From assembly GCF_018449795.1 (NCBI RefSeq), contig NZ_JAAVVE010000016.1:22828-86827 (forward strand): a DNA stretch of 64,000 bases, read 5' to 3'. Positions 52,469-60,671 of the stretch are shown one piece after another. Numbering within the stretch: the first letter of the stretch is position 1; each line of letters opens with the position of its first letter. The position numbers and the translations under genes are program-made. The notes under the pieces are model-generated. The model had not been told where the DNA came from. It did not search any database and saw only the letters and a list, made by a program, of their open reading frames with translations. The DNA is from Sphingomonas sp. dw_22 (GTDB lineage: Bacteria; Pseudomonadota; Alphaproteobacteria; Sphingomonadales; Sphingomonadaceae).

Positions 52469-53755
52469 TTGCTCGACCTGTTCAATCATAGCCTGCGGCT
52501 GAAGGCGGACCCTTCGCGTGTCGTGGTGCGCCCGTTCCATATCGCCTGGACGTCGAACGGCACCGCGCCCAGCCGGACCGAGCGGCTGGTGACCGAAGTG
52601 CTCGACATGTCGCCCGGCCAGGCGCGTGCCGAGCTGGAGATCGTGCTCAAGGATTTCGAGGCGCGCCACTGGCAGACGCGGCGCGTGTTCATGACGCGAT
52701 ACGACGAGATCGAATCGCAGCTCGGGCTCGACGGCAGCGAGATCGGCGACGAGAAACGGCAGCTCATCGGCGCCTATTTCTGCCACGAATACAGCTATGC
52801 CGCCGCCGCGCTGATGAACCCCAGCGCCGTGCCGCATTACGACCAGTCGGGCATGCCCAAGGGCTCGCTGCGTATCCTGATGTCGCTGCGCGCGGTGGGC
52901 GAGGGGCACATCTCCTCGGTCGCGTTCCGCGAAGGCATCATCACCGACAATAACGATCTGACGCTCGCTCCCGAGCCGCCCTTCGCCACCGCCGCCGATG
53001 CGCGCGAGGAGGATGAGGAGCATGTGCCCGAGGGGCCGGTGACGGTCTATCGCCACCGCGATTCGACGCTGTCGGGCACGGTGATCTTCCCGATCACCAA
53101 GGCGCAGTCCAACGGTCTCGAAGACCTGCGCATCTGCCATTTCCAGCATGAGGACGGCAGTGAGGAATGGATCGGCACCTATACCGCCTATAACGGATCG
53201 GTGATCCAGTCCGAGCTGCTGCGCACCCGCGACTGGCGCAGCTTCGATCTGGTGCCGATGACCGGCAGCGCGGCGCGCAACAAGGGCATGGCGCTGTTCC
53301 CGCGCAAGATCGACGGCCGGTACATGATGCTCGGCCGGCAGGACGGCGAGAACATCTTCCTCCATTCGTCCGACACGATCACCCATTGGGAGGGCGGCGA
53401 GCTGCTCATCAAGCCGCATTTCCCCTGGGAGCTTGTCCAGATGGGCAATTGCGGCCCGCCGATCGAGCTGGACGAGGGCTGGCTGGTGCTGACGCACGGC
53501 GTGGGCGCGATGCGGAAATATTCGATCGGCGCGGCCTTGCTCGACAAGAATGATCCGTCGAAGGTGCTGGCCCGATCGGCCCAGCCGCTGCTCGCCGCCG
53601 CGGACCAGGACCGCGAGGGCTATGTGCCCAACGTCGTCTATACCTGCGGTGCGATCCGCCACGGCAACAAGCTGTTCATCCCCTATGGCGTGGCGGACAG
53701 CTCGGTGGCCTTCGCCTTCGTGCCGATCAAGTCGCTGCTCGAACAGATGAGCTGA
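52469..53755 (+). CDS. GH130 family glycoside phosphorylase/hydrolase
   Basis: Protein of 428 residues from a TTG at 52469 with GGGGGG a few bases upstream. It has the five-blade GH130 signatures: SNGLEDLRICHFQ with the likely proton-donor D219; WIGTYTAYNGSVIQ; ARNKGMALFPRKIDGRYMMLGRQDGENIFLH; VQMGNCGPPIELDEGWLVLTHG; and VPNVVYTCGAI to IPYGVADSSVAFAF. GH130 members mostly break beta-mannosides by phosphorolysis, giving mannose 1-phosphate. Length suits the phosphorylase-type subfamilies. No signal peptide, so it works in the cytoplasm with the GT4 fusion encoded just upstream. Hydrolytic members also exist; sequence alone does not settle this. Confidence 0.9.
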   Translation: MLDLFNHSLRLKADPSRVVVRPFHIAWTSNGTAPSRTERLVTEVLDMSPGQARAELEIVLKDFEARHWQTRRVFMTRYDEIESQLGLDGSEIGDEKRQLIGAYFCHEYSYAAAALMNPSAVPHYDQSGMPKGSLRILMSLRAVGEGHISSVAFREGIITDNNDLTLAPEPPFATAADAREEDEEHVPEGPVTVYRHRDSTLSGTVIFPITKAQSNGLEDLRICHFQHEDGSEEWIGTYTAYNGSVIQSELLRTRDWRSFDLVPMTGSAARNKGMALFPRKIDGRYMMLGRQDGENIFLHSSDTITHWEGGELLIKPHFPWELVQMGNCGPPIELDEGWLVLTHGVGAMRKYSIGAALLDKNDPSKVLARSAQPLLAAADQDREGYVPNVVYTCGAIRHGNKLFIPYGVADSSVAFAFVPIKSLLEQMS

Positions 53756-53762
53756 CTTTGAT

Positions 53763-53865
53763 TCCCCTCCCGCTTGCGGGAGGGGTTAGGGGAGGGCCTG
53801 TCAAAACCGGAACCGCCCCAGGAAGTCACACGCCCTCCCCCGCCCCCTCCCGCAAGCGGGAGGGG
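53763..53865. repeat. short inverted-repeat element without a nuclease gene
   Basis: Left arm 53763-53796 and right arm 53832-53865 are about 34-bp inverted repeats with two mismatches. The arm core CCCTCCCGCTTGCGGGAGGG plus an inward GGGGAGGG tail follows the same plan as the DUF559 cassette ends. Only 35 bp separate the arms. It lies between the convergent GH130 and OPT genes and may also terminate both. Confidence 0.85.
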
Positions 53866-53871
53866 AGATAG

Positions 53872-55896
53872 TCAGCGATAGCTGGCGCCTTCCACCTGCG
53901 GCTCCGGCCCGTCGGCGGGCGGGCTGGTGCGGACCAGCTTGCGCGTCGTCGCATAGACGAACGCGATCAGGCCGAAGAAGAGCAGCGGCGCCAGCCACAT
54001 CGCCACCCCTTCGAACCCCTCGCCCATGATCGCCAGCGGTGCATCGTTGGGCGGGATCGGCGAATTGCGGTTGGCCCAGGCGAGCACGCCGGCAAAGGCG
54101 ACGCCGAACAGGCTCTCGCCGACGACCAGCCCGGTCGCGGCGAGCACGCCCATCCGCTCGGCGAATTCGGGATTGGCGGAGCGCTTCGCCCAGCGATCGT
54201 AGAAATGGCCGATCACCGCGCCGACCGGGATCAGCAGCGTGAGCCCCATCGGCAGATAGATGCCCATGCCCACCGCGAGCGGCGGCAGGCGCATCTTCCC
54301 CATCTTGCCGAGCAGTTCGTCCAGCGCGATCACGACCGCGCCGATCACGGCGCCCAGCCCGATCAGGCCCCAGTCGATATCGCCGCCGAGCACGCCCTTG
54401 GCGATCGAGGAGATCAGCGCGGCCTGCGGGGCCGATAGCGCATTGGGCCCGGCGCCGGGCATGCCGACGAAGCCGAGCGTGTTCTTGAGCAGATCGAGCA
54501 CCAGGGGAATCGCCAGCGAACCGAACACCACGCCGAGCACCAGCGCCACCTGCTGCTTCCACGGCGTCGCGCCGACGAGCTGGCCGGTCTTCAGATCCTG
54601 GAGATTGTCGTTCGAGATCGTCGCGATCGAGAAGATGATCGCGGTGGTGAACAGCGCATAGGCGATCAGCGCGTTGGTGCGCGCCGGATCGGCCTCATGC
54701 CCGAAGATCAGCACGAGCAGCAGCGATGCGCCGAGCACGGCGAGGATGCCGACGCCCGAGACCGGCGAATTGGACGCGCCGATCAGGCCCGCCATATAGC
54801 CGCAGATCGCCGCGATCAGGATGCCGACCACCAGCAGATAGACGAGCGAGCCGCCGATCACCGCGAACGGATAGTCATGCACCGGCCCGCCGGCCGAGAA
54901 GCTCCACAGCAGCCAGGCGATCGGCACCAGGGTCGCCAGCGTGATGAGCGCGACGACGCCGATCGGCAGGTCGCGCTCGGTGATGTCGAGCGCTTCGCCG
55001 CCCTTGCGTGCCCGCGACGCGGCGAGGGCGGAGCGCAGCCCCGCGACGATCGGCCCGATGATCTTGAGCAGCGACCAGATCGCCGCGACGCCGATCGTGC
55101 CCGCGCCGACGAAGCGCACCTGGCCCCGGAAGGTGCCGCCCACCAGCGCGTCGATCCCGGCGGAGAGATCGCCGCCCGCCGCGAACAGGGGCACGAGCAC
55201 GGTCCAGGAGACCAGCATGCCGAGGAACATCGCCGCGCCGACCGAGATGCCGACGAGATGGCCGACGCCGATCAGCAGCATCGACCAGCTTGTCGAGAAG
55301 CCGGTGGCGGTGTTGCCTACGGGGAAGTTCTTCGCCGCTTCCTCGGCGACCAGCTTCATCTTGGCGAGCAGCGCGAACAGCCCCGAGAAGAGCGAGCCGA
55401 GGACCAGGACGCGCAGGCCCCGCGCATTCTCCACGTCGCCTGCGCGCGAGTTCGAGCCGACCTTGAGCACTTCGGCGGCGGCGACGCCCTCGGGATAGGG
55501 CAGGTCCGATCCGGTGACGAGCGCGCGGCGCAGCGGCACCGAGAACATCACGCCGAGCACGCCGCCGGTGATGCACACCGCCACCGTGGTCCAATAGGGA
55601 AAGCCCGACCACCAGCCGACCATGATGAGCCCCGGCAGCACGAAGACGATCGCGGCCAGCGTGCCGGCGGCCGAGGCGATCGTCTGGACGATATTGTTCT
55701 CGAGGATGCTGGCGTTGCGGAAGAAGCGCAGGATCGCCATCGACACCACCGCCGCCGGGATCGAGGTGGCGAAGGTGAGGCCGACCTTGAGCCCCGCATA
55801 GACGTTCGCGGCGGTGAACAGGATGGTGATGAGCGCGCCGAGGAGGACGCCGCGGACGGTGAGCTCGGCAAGCGGGCGGGCAGGCGCTGTGGCCAT
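53872..55896 (-). CDS. OPT family oligopeptide transporter
   Basis: Protein of 674 residues from the ATG at 55896 (an ATG at 55920 is possible). About fifteen spans. The N-terminal ELTVRGVLLGALITILFTAANVYAGLKVGLTFATSIPAAVVSMAILRF is the conserved OPT start, and NIVQTIASAAGTLAAIVFVLPGLIMVGWW then follows. Later blocks GWFSTSWSM-like GFSTSWSMLLIGVGHLVGISVGAAM, SNSPVSGVGILAVLGASLLL and TISNDNLQDLKTGQLVGATPWKQQ match bacterial OPT members. It imports short peptides or metal-peptide complexes by proton symport. It ends next to the inverted-repeat element. The substrate is unknown. Confidence 0.95.
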   Translation of the reverse strand: MATAPARPLAELTVRGVLLGALITILFTAANVYAGLKVGLTFATSIPAAVVSMAILRFFRNASILENNIVQTIASAAGTLAAIVFVLPGLIMVGWWSGFPYWTTVAVCITGGVLGVMFSVPLRRALVTGSDLPYPEGVAAAEVLKVGSNSRAGDVENARGLRVLVLGSLFSGLFALLAKMKLVAEEAAKNFPVGNTATGFSTSWSMLLIGVGHLVGISVGAAMFLGMLVSWTVLVPLFAAGGDLSAGIDALVGGTFRGQVRFVGAGTIGVAAIWSLLKIIGPIVAGLRSALAASRARKGGEALDITERDLPIGVVALITLATLVPIAWLLWSFSAGGPVHDYPFAVIGGSLVYLLVVGILIAAICGYMAGLIGASNSPVSGVGILAVLGASLLLVLIFGHEADPARTNALIAYALFTTAIIFSIATISNDNLQDLKTGQLVGATPWKQQVALVLGVVFGSLAIPLVLDLLKNTLGFVGMPGAGPNALSAPQAALISSIAKGVLGGDIDWGLIGLGAVIGAVVIALDELLGKMGKMRLPPLAVGMGIYLPMGLTLLIPVGAVIGHFYDRWAKRSANPEFAERMGVLAATGLVVGESLFGVAFAGVLAWANRNSPIPPNDAPLAIMGEGFEGVAMWLAPLLFFGLIAFVYATTRKLVRTSPPADGPEPQVEGASYR

Positions 55897-56349
55897 CAGG
55901 GACGGACTCTCAGGATGCAAAGTGCAGGGAGATGGGCTTCATTCGTGCACTTTCGCCGAGGGGCGGCGATCGAGCGGGGCATGCATGGGCGGAGGAATGT
56001 AGCGCGCATCGCGGCGACGTTGGCACCGCGTTTCCTACAATGACAGCATTTTCTCCGGTGGGGCGTATCGAGAGGAAGCCGCCCTGCCCGGCCTGGGAAG
56101 AGGGGCGCGGCCGGCTTCGGCTTCCCGGCGGCACGGCGCTCGATATCGGTCGTCTACGGCCTCGATATTGCCTCTCGAAAGAGGTCGGCGTCGCCGCCGC
56201 CGTTATAGGATTCCGCTCCCCGCAGAGGAGGCCGGCGGAGTCGCATAGGCTCGTTGCCTGTTCTCGCGATGCGCCGTGCGTGCAGATATAATATCGGCAG
56301 GCGGGTCTCTTTGGATCACTGTGCGTTTACTGCAGTGATTGAAAGTAAA
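55897..56349. other. 453-bp region without a convincing gene
   Basis: Between the OPT start and a possible small gene. AAAGTGCA (55919-55926) and TGCACTTT (55946-55953) form an 8-bp inverted repeat just upstream of the OPT start and could be an operator. A reading frame across 55932-56291 has no recognisable domain or family and its composition is that of an unconstrained frame. From about 56250 onward A+T content rises. No promoter could be assigned with confidence. Confidence 0.5.
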
Positions 56350-56625
56350 ATGATTATGGCTCGCCAAATCAGATCCAAGATTGAAATAGAAATCGAAATT
56401 CATCGCCGGGCGTTGGAAATGGCGAACGGAGCCGGCGATAATGGTGACGATATTCCGAGGCCGAATATCGTTGAGCTCGAATATGATGGCCCGGCTGGCG
56501 CCCTATGGGATCTCGGATTCGTGAACTTCAGTGGGGCGCGATACATCGAAGCTGCCGCACGCGAGGTCAGTGGGCGCTGGGATTTGTTGCGCGTTGGATT
56601 CACGGCGACCACTCCTCCAAGCTGA
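56350..56625 (+). CDS. small hypothetical protein
   Basis: A possible 91-residue protein starting MIMARQIRSKIEIEIEIHRR, from the ATG at 56350 (a second ATG is two codons on). An N-terminal charged helix with a regular KIEIEIEIHRR alternation is followed by DIPRPNIVELEYDGPAGALWDLGFVNFSG. I do not recognise it. It is less GC-rich than its neighbours, as is the gene after it, which suggests acquired DNA or a rapidly evolving regulator neighbour. The ribosome site is weak. It ends 20 bp before the kinase start. Confidence 0.4.
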   Translation: MIMARQIRSKIEIEIEIHRRALEMANGAGDNGDDIPRPNIVELEYDGPAGALWDLGFVNFSGARYIEAAAREVSGRWDLLRVGFTATTPPS

Positions 56626-56645
56626 CTGCAAGGAGCTGCTGCTCT

Positions 56646-57752
56646 ATGAGTTCGGCGATTGTCATTGGTCAATCTAAAGAAATGATAATATTAACAAATA
56701 CTATGAAAAACATAGGTCTCGATGGGCAGGAAAGTGCCGAATCGGAGGTTGATGATTTTCGCAAGAACCTGGGGCCATTCGTAGTCGCCGCTCAGACAAC
56801 GCAAATGCCGATAGCTTTCACCAATGCACGATGCGCGGGCAATCGCATCATTTTCGCGAACGACAGCTTCCTCGAATTGACTGGGTATGATCGAGAGGAA
56901 ATGCTCGGGCGCAGCCTGGACGATTTGGTAGACGAAAGCCTGGATGCGCCAACCATTTCGGGGGTCGGGCAGGAGTTCGGAGGCCGACACGGCGATACTC
57001 TGGATATCCACTACAATCGCAAGGATGGCAGCGGCTTCTGGGCCTCGACCTTCGTCAGTCCGGTCTGCGACGAGGCTGGAAACGTCATTCAGTATTTCGT
57101 GTCTTTCGTGGATCTCACCAGGCACAGGCAAGAGCAGGCCCATTTGAGGATGCTCATCGACGAACTGAACCATCGGGTTAAGAACACCCTCGCAACGGTG
57201 CAGTCGATCGTCTCGCAGGCGCTGAGAGCGCCGCTCGACCCCGAATACCTCCGCGAAGCCATCGAATCGCGGATCTTCGCATTGTCGCGTTCGCACGAGC
57301 TCCTGACCCTGGCTCGTTGGCGGGATGCCGGATTGCATGATCTGCTCGACGCGGCGCTCGAGCCGTTCGGAGCGGCCTCGGGCTGGTCGGAACGCTTCTC
57401 GATCGACGGCGACAATATCCGTGTGCCCCCGAACATGGCCCTGGCGCTGGGCATCGCGTTCCACGAACTCGCAACCAATGCCGTGAAATATGGGGCGCTC
57501 TCGACCGAAACCGGCCTGGTCGAGATAACATGGTCGCTCTGGCCCTCCGCGGACGAAACGCGGCTCGTGCTGGTTTGGAAGGAAAGCAACGGCCCGCTGG
57601 TCGCTGTGCCTTCGACAAAGGGGTTCGGGTCTGAAGTGATCGAGCGCGGCCTCGCGCATGAACTGCGCGCCAAAGTGGCGCTCGAATTTGCGCCTGGCGG
57701 AGCGATCTGCACGATCGATATGCCGACACCGAAAGGATCCCAGGATGGCTGA
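56646..57752 (+). CDS. HWE-family sensor histidine kinase with a LOV-like PAS domain lacking the photoactive cysteine
   Basis: Protein of 368 residues from the ATG at 56646 (AGGAG ten bases upstream). A PAS/LOV-like domain at about 50-155 reads ANDSFLELTGYDREEMLGRSLDDLVDE and later YNRKDGSGFWASTFVSPVCDEAGNV, the LOV plan, but the flavin-binding GRNCRFLQ segment is GRSLDDLVDE, with no cysteine. The HWE kinase core follows: ELNHRVKNTLATVQSIVSQ with phospho-acceptor H176, the N box HELATNAVKYG at 273-283 (N278) and VLVWKESNG near 316 (W-x-E). It is probably cytoplasmic and autophosphorylates on an unknown signal. The response regulator gene overlaps its stop by 8 bp, making a two-component pair. 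Confidence 0.88.
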   Translation: MSSAIVIGQSKEMIILTNTMKNIGLDGQESAESEVDDFRKNLGPFVVAAQTTQMPIAFTNARCAGNRIIFANDSFLELTGYDREEMLGRSLDDLVDESLDAPTISGVGQEFGGRHGDTLDIHYNRKDGSGFWASTFVSPVCDEAGNVIQYFVSFVDLTRHRQEQAHLRMLIDELNHRVKNTLATVQSIVSQALRAPLDPEYLREAIESRIFALSRSHELLTLARWRDAGLHDLLDAALEPFGAASGWSERFSIDGDNIRVPPNMALALGIAFHELATNAVKYGALSTETGLVEITWSLWPSADETRLVLVWKESNGPLVAVPSTKGFGSEVIERGLAHELRAKVALEFAPGGAICTIDMPTPKGSQDG

Positions 57753-58119
57753 CCTTCTCTCCGATCGTCGCGTGCTTGTCGTCGAGGACGAAATGATGGT
57801 GCTGATGTCGATCGAGAACATGCTGGCCGAGCTTGGGTGCCGATCCGTGACGGCTGCCGCGACGGTGACGGACGCGCTTGCCCTGATCGGCTCCCAGGTT
57901 TTCGACCTTGCCATGCTGGATCTCAACCTGGGCGGCACGAGAAGCTACCCTGTCGCCGATGCCCTTGCCGCGCGCGGCGTGCCGTTCCTGTTCTCGACGG
58001 GCTATGCCGACAAGGACACGCGCACCGATTATCCGGACCGGCCGGTGCTCAACAAGCCATACCCTTTCCGAAAGCTCTCGGCTGCGCTCGCGACGCTGCT
58101 GGGGGGCGGCCGTAGCTAA
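57745..58119 (+). CDS. single-domain response regulator
   Basis: Protein of 124 residues, a receiver domain alone. RRVLVVEDEMMVLMSIENML carries the acidic metal-binding residues; the phospho-acceptor is D59 in FDLAMLDLNLGG; the signalling Thr/Ser is in FLFSTGYADKD; and the conserved Lys lies in LNKPYPFRKLSAAL. There is no output domain, so it probably acts by protein-protein contact or as a phosphate shuttle, like the single-domain regulators coupled to HWE kinases. It overlaps the kinase gene by 8 bp. GGAT-CCCAGG lies just before the ATG. Confidence 0.9.
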   Translation: MADLLSDRRVLVVEDEMMVLMSIENMLAELGCRSVTAAATVTDALALIGSQVFDLAMLDLNLGGTRSYPVADALAARGVPFLFSTGYADKDTRTDYPDRPVLNKPYPFRKLSAALATLLGGGRS

Positions 58120-58208
58120 CGAAAGCAGCCGGTCTCCTCCGCACGCAAGGCGAACGTCAGGTTTTCCCTGTCCGCTCGAAACCACCGCTCTGAGACTGGG
58201 TTCGCGGT

Positions 58209-58883
58209 CTAGGAAGCCTCTCCCGCCCCGGCCTTCTCCGCCCGCTTCGCGAGGATCTGCGCCCAGGGGTTCGGTTTGGCTTCGCCGATCCGGTGCAGCG
58301 TGTTGCGATCGTGGTGGTCGAAGGGTTCGGACTGGCCGCGCACCGTGAGCGTCGTCCGGATATCGTAGCTCCAGCTTCCGTCGGGGTTGAAGACGATCTC
58401 GATGCGATAGGCGTCGGTGCGGAACACGTCTTCCAGGAAGTCGGTCGAGCAGATGCCGTAGCTGGTCTGGCCGCGTGTCGCGGTGAGCGTGATGCCAGTA
58501 TCGCCGGGCTTGCCCTGGCCCGAGGCGAGCAGAACCTGCCCGCGCGGGATTGCCAGCGTCTGGAGGATCAGGCCGGTCGCGGGCTCCCAGAGCCAATAGC
58601 CGACCTGATCGTGGAAGGTGATGTCCTCCTCCACGGTGGTGATGTGGATATGGTAGCGCAGGCCATAGAGGAGCTGCGGGCCGTTGGCCTGCGGGTCGAT
58701 CGGCTCGAAGACGATGTGCTCGATGAATTCGCGCCGCTCCGGCCCTTCCGCCTTGGGCGCCACGTCCGCGCCCTTCGCCGATCGCCACGTCCCGGCCAGC
58801 GGGCGGAGCGGGCCGAGATTGGCGAGCGTATCGGGATTGACGTCGGCCGGTTCGGTGAAGATGTCGCGCGGGAATGGATTCAT
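58209..58883 (-). CDS. nitrobindin-like heme-binding beta-barrel protein (THAP4/DUF1794 type)
   Basis: Protein of 224 residues with SD GAGGAG eight bases before the ATG. LGPLRPLAGTWRSAKGAD is the GxWxGxG-like lipocalin-type start of the PF08768 family (here GTWRSAKG, altered in the middle). The beta-barrel continues with YHIHITTVEEDITFHDQVGYWLWEPATGLILQTLAIPRGQVLLA. Family members bind heme and may sense or scavenge nitric oxide or isomerise peroxynitrite. The axial His cannot be assigned safely here. It lies 25 bp downstream of the HerA-like gene on the same strand. A fatty-acid-binding-like role is the other option. Confidence 0.75.
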   Translation of the reverse strand: MNPFPRDIFTEPADVNPDTLANLGPLRPLAGTWRSAKGADVAPKAEGPERREFIEHIVFEPIDPQANGPQLLYGLRYHIHITTVEEDITFHDQVGYWLWEPATGLILQTLAIPRGQVLLASGQGKPGDTGITLTATRGQTSYGICSTDFLEDVFRTDAYRIEIVFNPDGSWSYDIRTTLTVRGQSEPFDHHDRNTLHRIGEAKPNPWAQILAKRAEKAGAGEAS

Positions 58884-58908
58884 GCCGGATGCTCCTCTGA
58901 CTGGGGGC

Positions 58909-60570
58909 TCAGCGCCCCTTGAACAGCCCGCCGAGCACGCCGCGCACCAGCCCGCCGATCAGCGATCCGCCGACGCCGCTCGATTTGCCGAACACCGCCT
59001 TGCTGACTTCATTGGCCACGGAGCGGCTGACCGCCGTAGTGGCGGACTTGGTCGCGGAGTTGATCGCGCGGTTCCACGGGTTGTTGGCGGCCTCGCGTTC
59101 GGCGGCGCGCTGGGCCTGGGCGTCGAGACGCGCCTGGCGATCGGCGTCGCGCTGCTGGGCGAGGCGCTGGCGCTCCGCTTCCTTGGCGAGGCGGGCGTCT
59201 TCCTTGGCCTGGGCGGCGGCGGCCTTTTCGGCTTCGGTCTTGGCGGCGGCCTCGGCAGCGGCGGCGGCGGCCTCCTGCGACTTGGCGGCGAGCAGCTCCT
59301 CAGCCGATTCGCGATCGACCAGCGTGTCGTATTTGGCGCCGATCGCGTCGGTCTGGATCAGCACGGCGCGCTCCTGCGGCGTGACCGGGCCGACGCGCGA
59401 GGCGGGCGGCTTGATGAGCGCGCGCTCGACCGGGGCGGGTGCGCCGTCCTCCTGCAGCAGCGAGACCAGCGCCTCGCCGACCTTGAGCTCGGTGATCGCG
59501 GTGGCGACATCGACGCCCGGATTGGCGCGGAAGGTGGTCGCCGCCGACTTGACCGCGGCCTGGTCGCGCGGGGTGAAGGCGCGCAGCGCGTGCTGGACGC
59601 GGTTGCCGAGCTGGCCGGCGATCGTATCGGGGATGTCGATCGGGTTCTGGGTGATGAAATAGATGCCGACGCCCTTCGAGCGGATCAGGCGGACGACCTG
59701 CTCGATCTTGTCGAGCAGCGCCTTGGGCGCATCGTCGAACAGCAGATGGGCCTCGTCGAAGAAGAAGGCGAGGACGGGCTTGTCGGGATCGCCGACCTCC
59801 GGGAGATGCTCGAACAGCGCCGAGAGCAGCCAGAGGAGGAAGGTGGCGTAGAGCTTGGGGCTCGCCATCAGCTTGTCGGCGGCGAGGACGTTGACGATGC
59901 CGCGGCCCTTGTCGTCGAGCGCGATGAAATCGCCCATGCCGAGCGCGGGCTCGCCGAAGAAATGCTCGCCGCCCTGGCTGCGGAGCTGGAGCAGCGAGCG
60001 CTGGATCGCGCCGATGCTCTGCTTGGAGACGTTGCCATAGGTGGTGGTGAACTCGTCGGCGCGCTCCGCACAGTGCGCGAGCATCGATTGCAGGTCGTCG
60101 AGATCGAGCAGCAGCAGCCCGTCCTTGTCGGCGACGGTGAAGGCGATGGTGAGCACGCCTGCCTGGACTTCGTTGAGGTCCATCAGCCGCGAGAGGAGCA
60201 GCGGCCCCATTTCGCTGACGGTGGTGCGGATCGGATGACCCTGGGCGCCGTAGAGATCCCAGAACTGTACCGGATTGTCGCTATAGGTCCAATCGGCATA
60301 GCCGATCTCGGCGGCGCGGGCGGCGAAGCTCTCATGGGTCTTGGCGGCGGGCGAGCCGGCCATGGCGAGGCCGGACAGGTCGCCCTTCACATCGGCGACG
60401 AAGCAGGGAACTCCGGCCTGGGAGAGGCCGTCGATGATGCCCTGGATCGTCACGGTCTTGCCGGTGCCGGTGGCGCCCGCGATCAGCCCGTGGCGATTGG
60501 CGCGCTTGAGGACCAGCGTCTGGCGCTTGTCGCCGGCCGCGCCAATGAAAATGCCCGTCTCTCCACCCAT
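58909..60570 (-). CDS. HerA-like (DUF853) P-loop ATPase
   Basis: Protein of 553 residues from the ATG at 60570 with GGGAG upstream. The Walker A loop GATGTGKT is at 32-39; a Walker B-like LAFFFDEAHLLFDDAP lies in the middle, followed by FITQNPIDIPDTIAGQLGNRVQHALRAFTPRDQ, which contains the sensor and arginine-finger region of the family. A charged coiled-coil segment rich in Ala, Glu and Lys runs from about 420 to 490, and a glycine-rich tail ends GGSLIGGLVRGVLGGLFKGR. DUF853 members resemble HerA/FtsK motor ATPases; the biological role is not settled, though a DNA-translocating or protein-remodelling motor is suggested. No NurA partner is adjacent. Confidence 0.9.
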   Translation of the reverse strand: MGGETGIFIGAAGDKRQTLVLKRANRHGLIAGATGTGKTVTIQGIIDGLSQAGVPCFVADVKGDLSGLAMAGSPAAKTHESFAARAAEIGYADWTYSDNPVQFWDLYGAQGHPIRTTVSEMGPLLLSRLMDLNEVQAGVLTIAFTVADKDGLLLLDLDDLQSMLAHCAERADEFTTTYGNVSKQSIGAIQRSLLQLRSQGGEHFFGEPALGMGDFIALDDKGRGIVNVLAADKLMASPKLYATFLLWLLSALFEHLPEVGDPDKPVLAFFFDEAHLLFDDAPKALLDKIEQVVRLIRSKGVGIYFITQNPIDIPDTIAGQLGNRVQHALRAFTPRDQAAVKSAATTFRANPGVDVATAITELKVGEALVSLLQEDGAPAPVERALIKPPASRVGPVTPQERAVLIQTDAIGAKYDTLVDRESAEELLAAKSQEAAAAAAEAAAKTEAEKAAAAQAKEDARLAKEAERQRLAQQRDADRQARLDAQAQRAAEREAANNPWNRAINSATKSATTAVSRSVANEVSKAVFGKSSGVGGSLIGGLVRGVLGGLFKGR

Positions 60571-60671
60571 AAGCAAAACTCCCTTTCAGGAGATCGTCAT
60601 AGGGGAGAAACGGGCATTGGTCAGCGTGCAATTGAAGGGCGGGTGAAGGCTGGTGCCGCCCTGATGGGCGA

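Noticed and set aside
55932..56291. 119-codon open frame between OPT and the kinase region
   Set aside because: No ribosome site, no recognisable motif, and composition typical of an unconstrained frame.
56646..57752. Blue-light (LOV) photoreceptor kinase
   Set aside because: The cysteine that forms the flavin adduct is absent, so classical LOV photochemistry is not expected.
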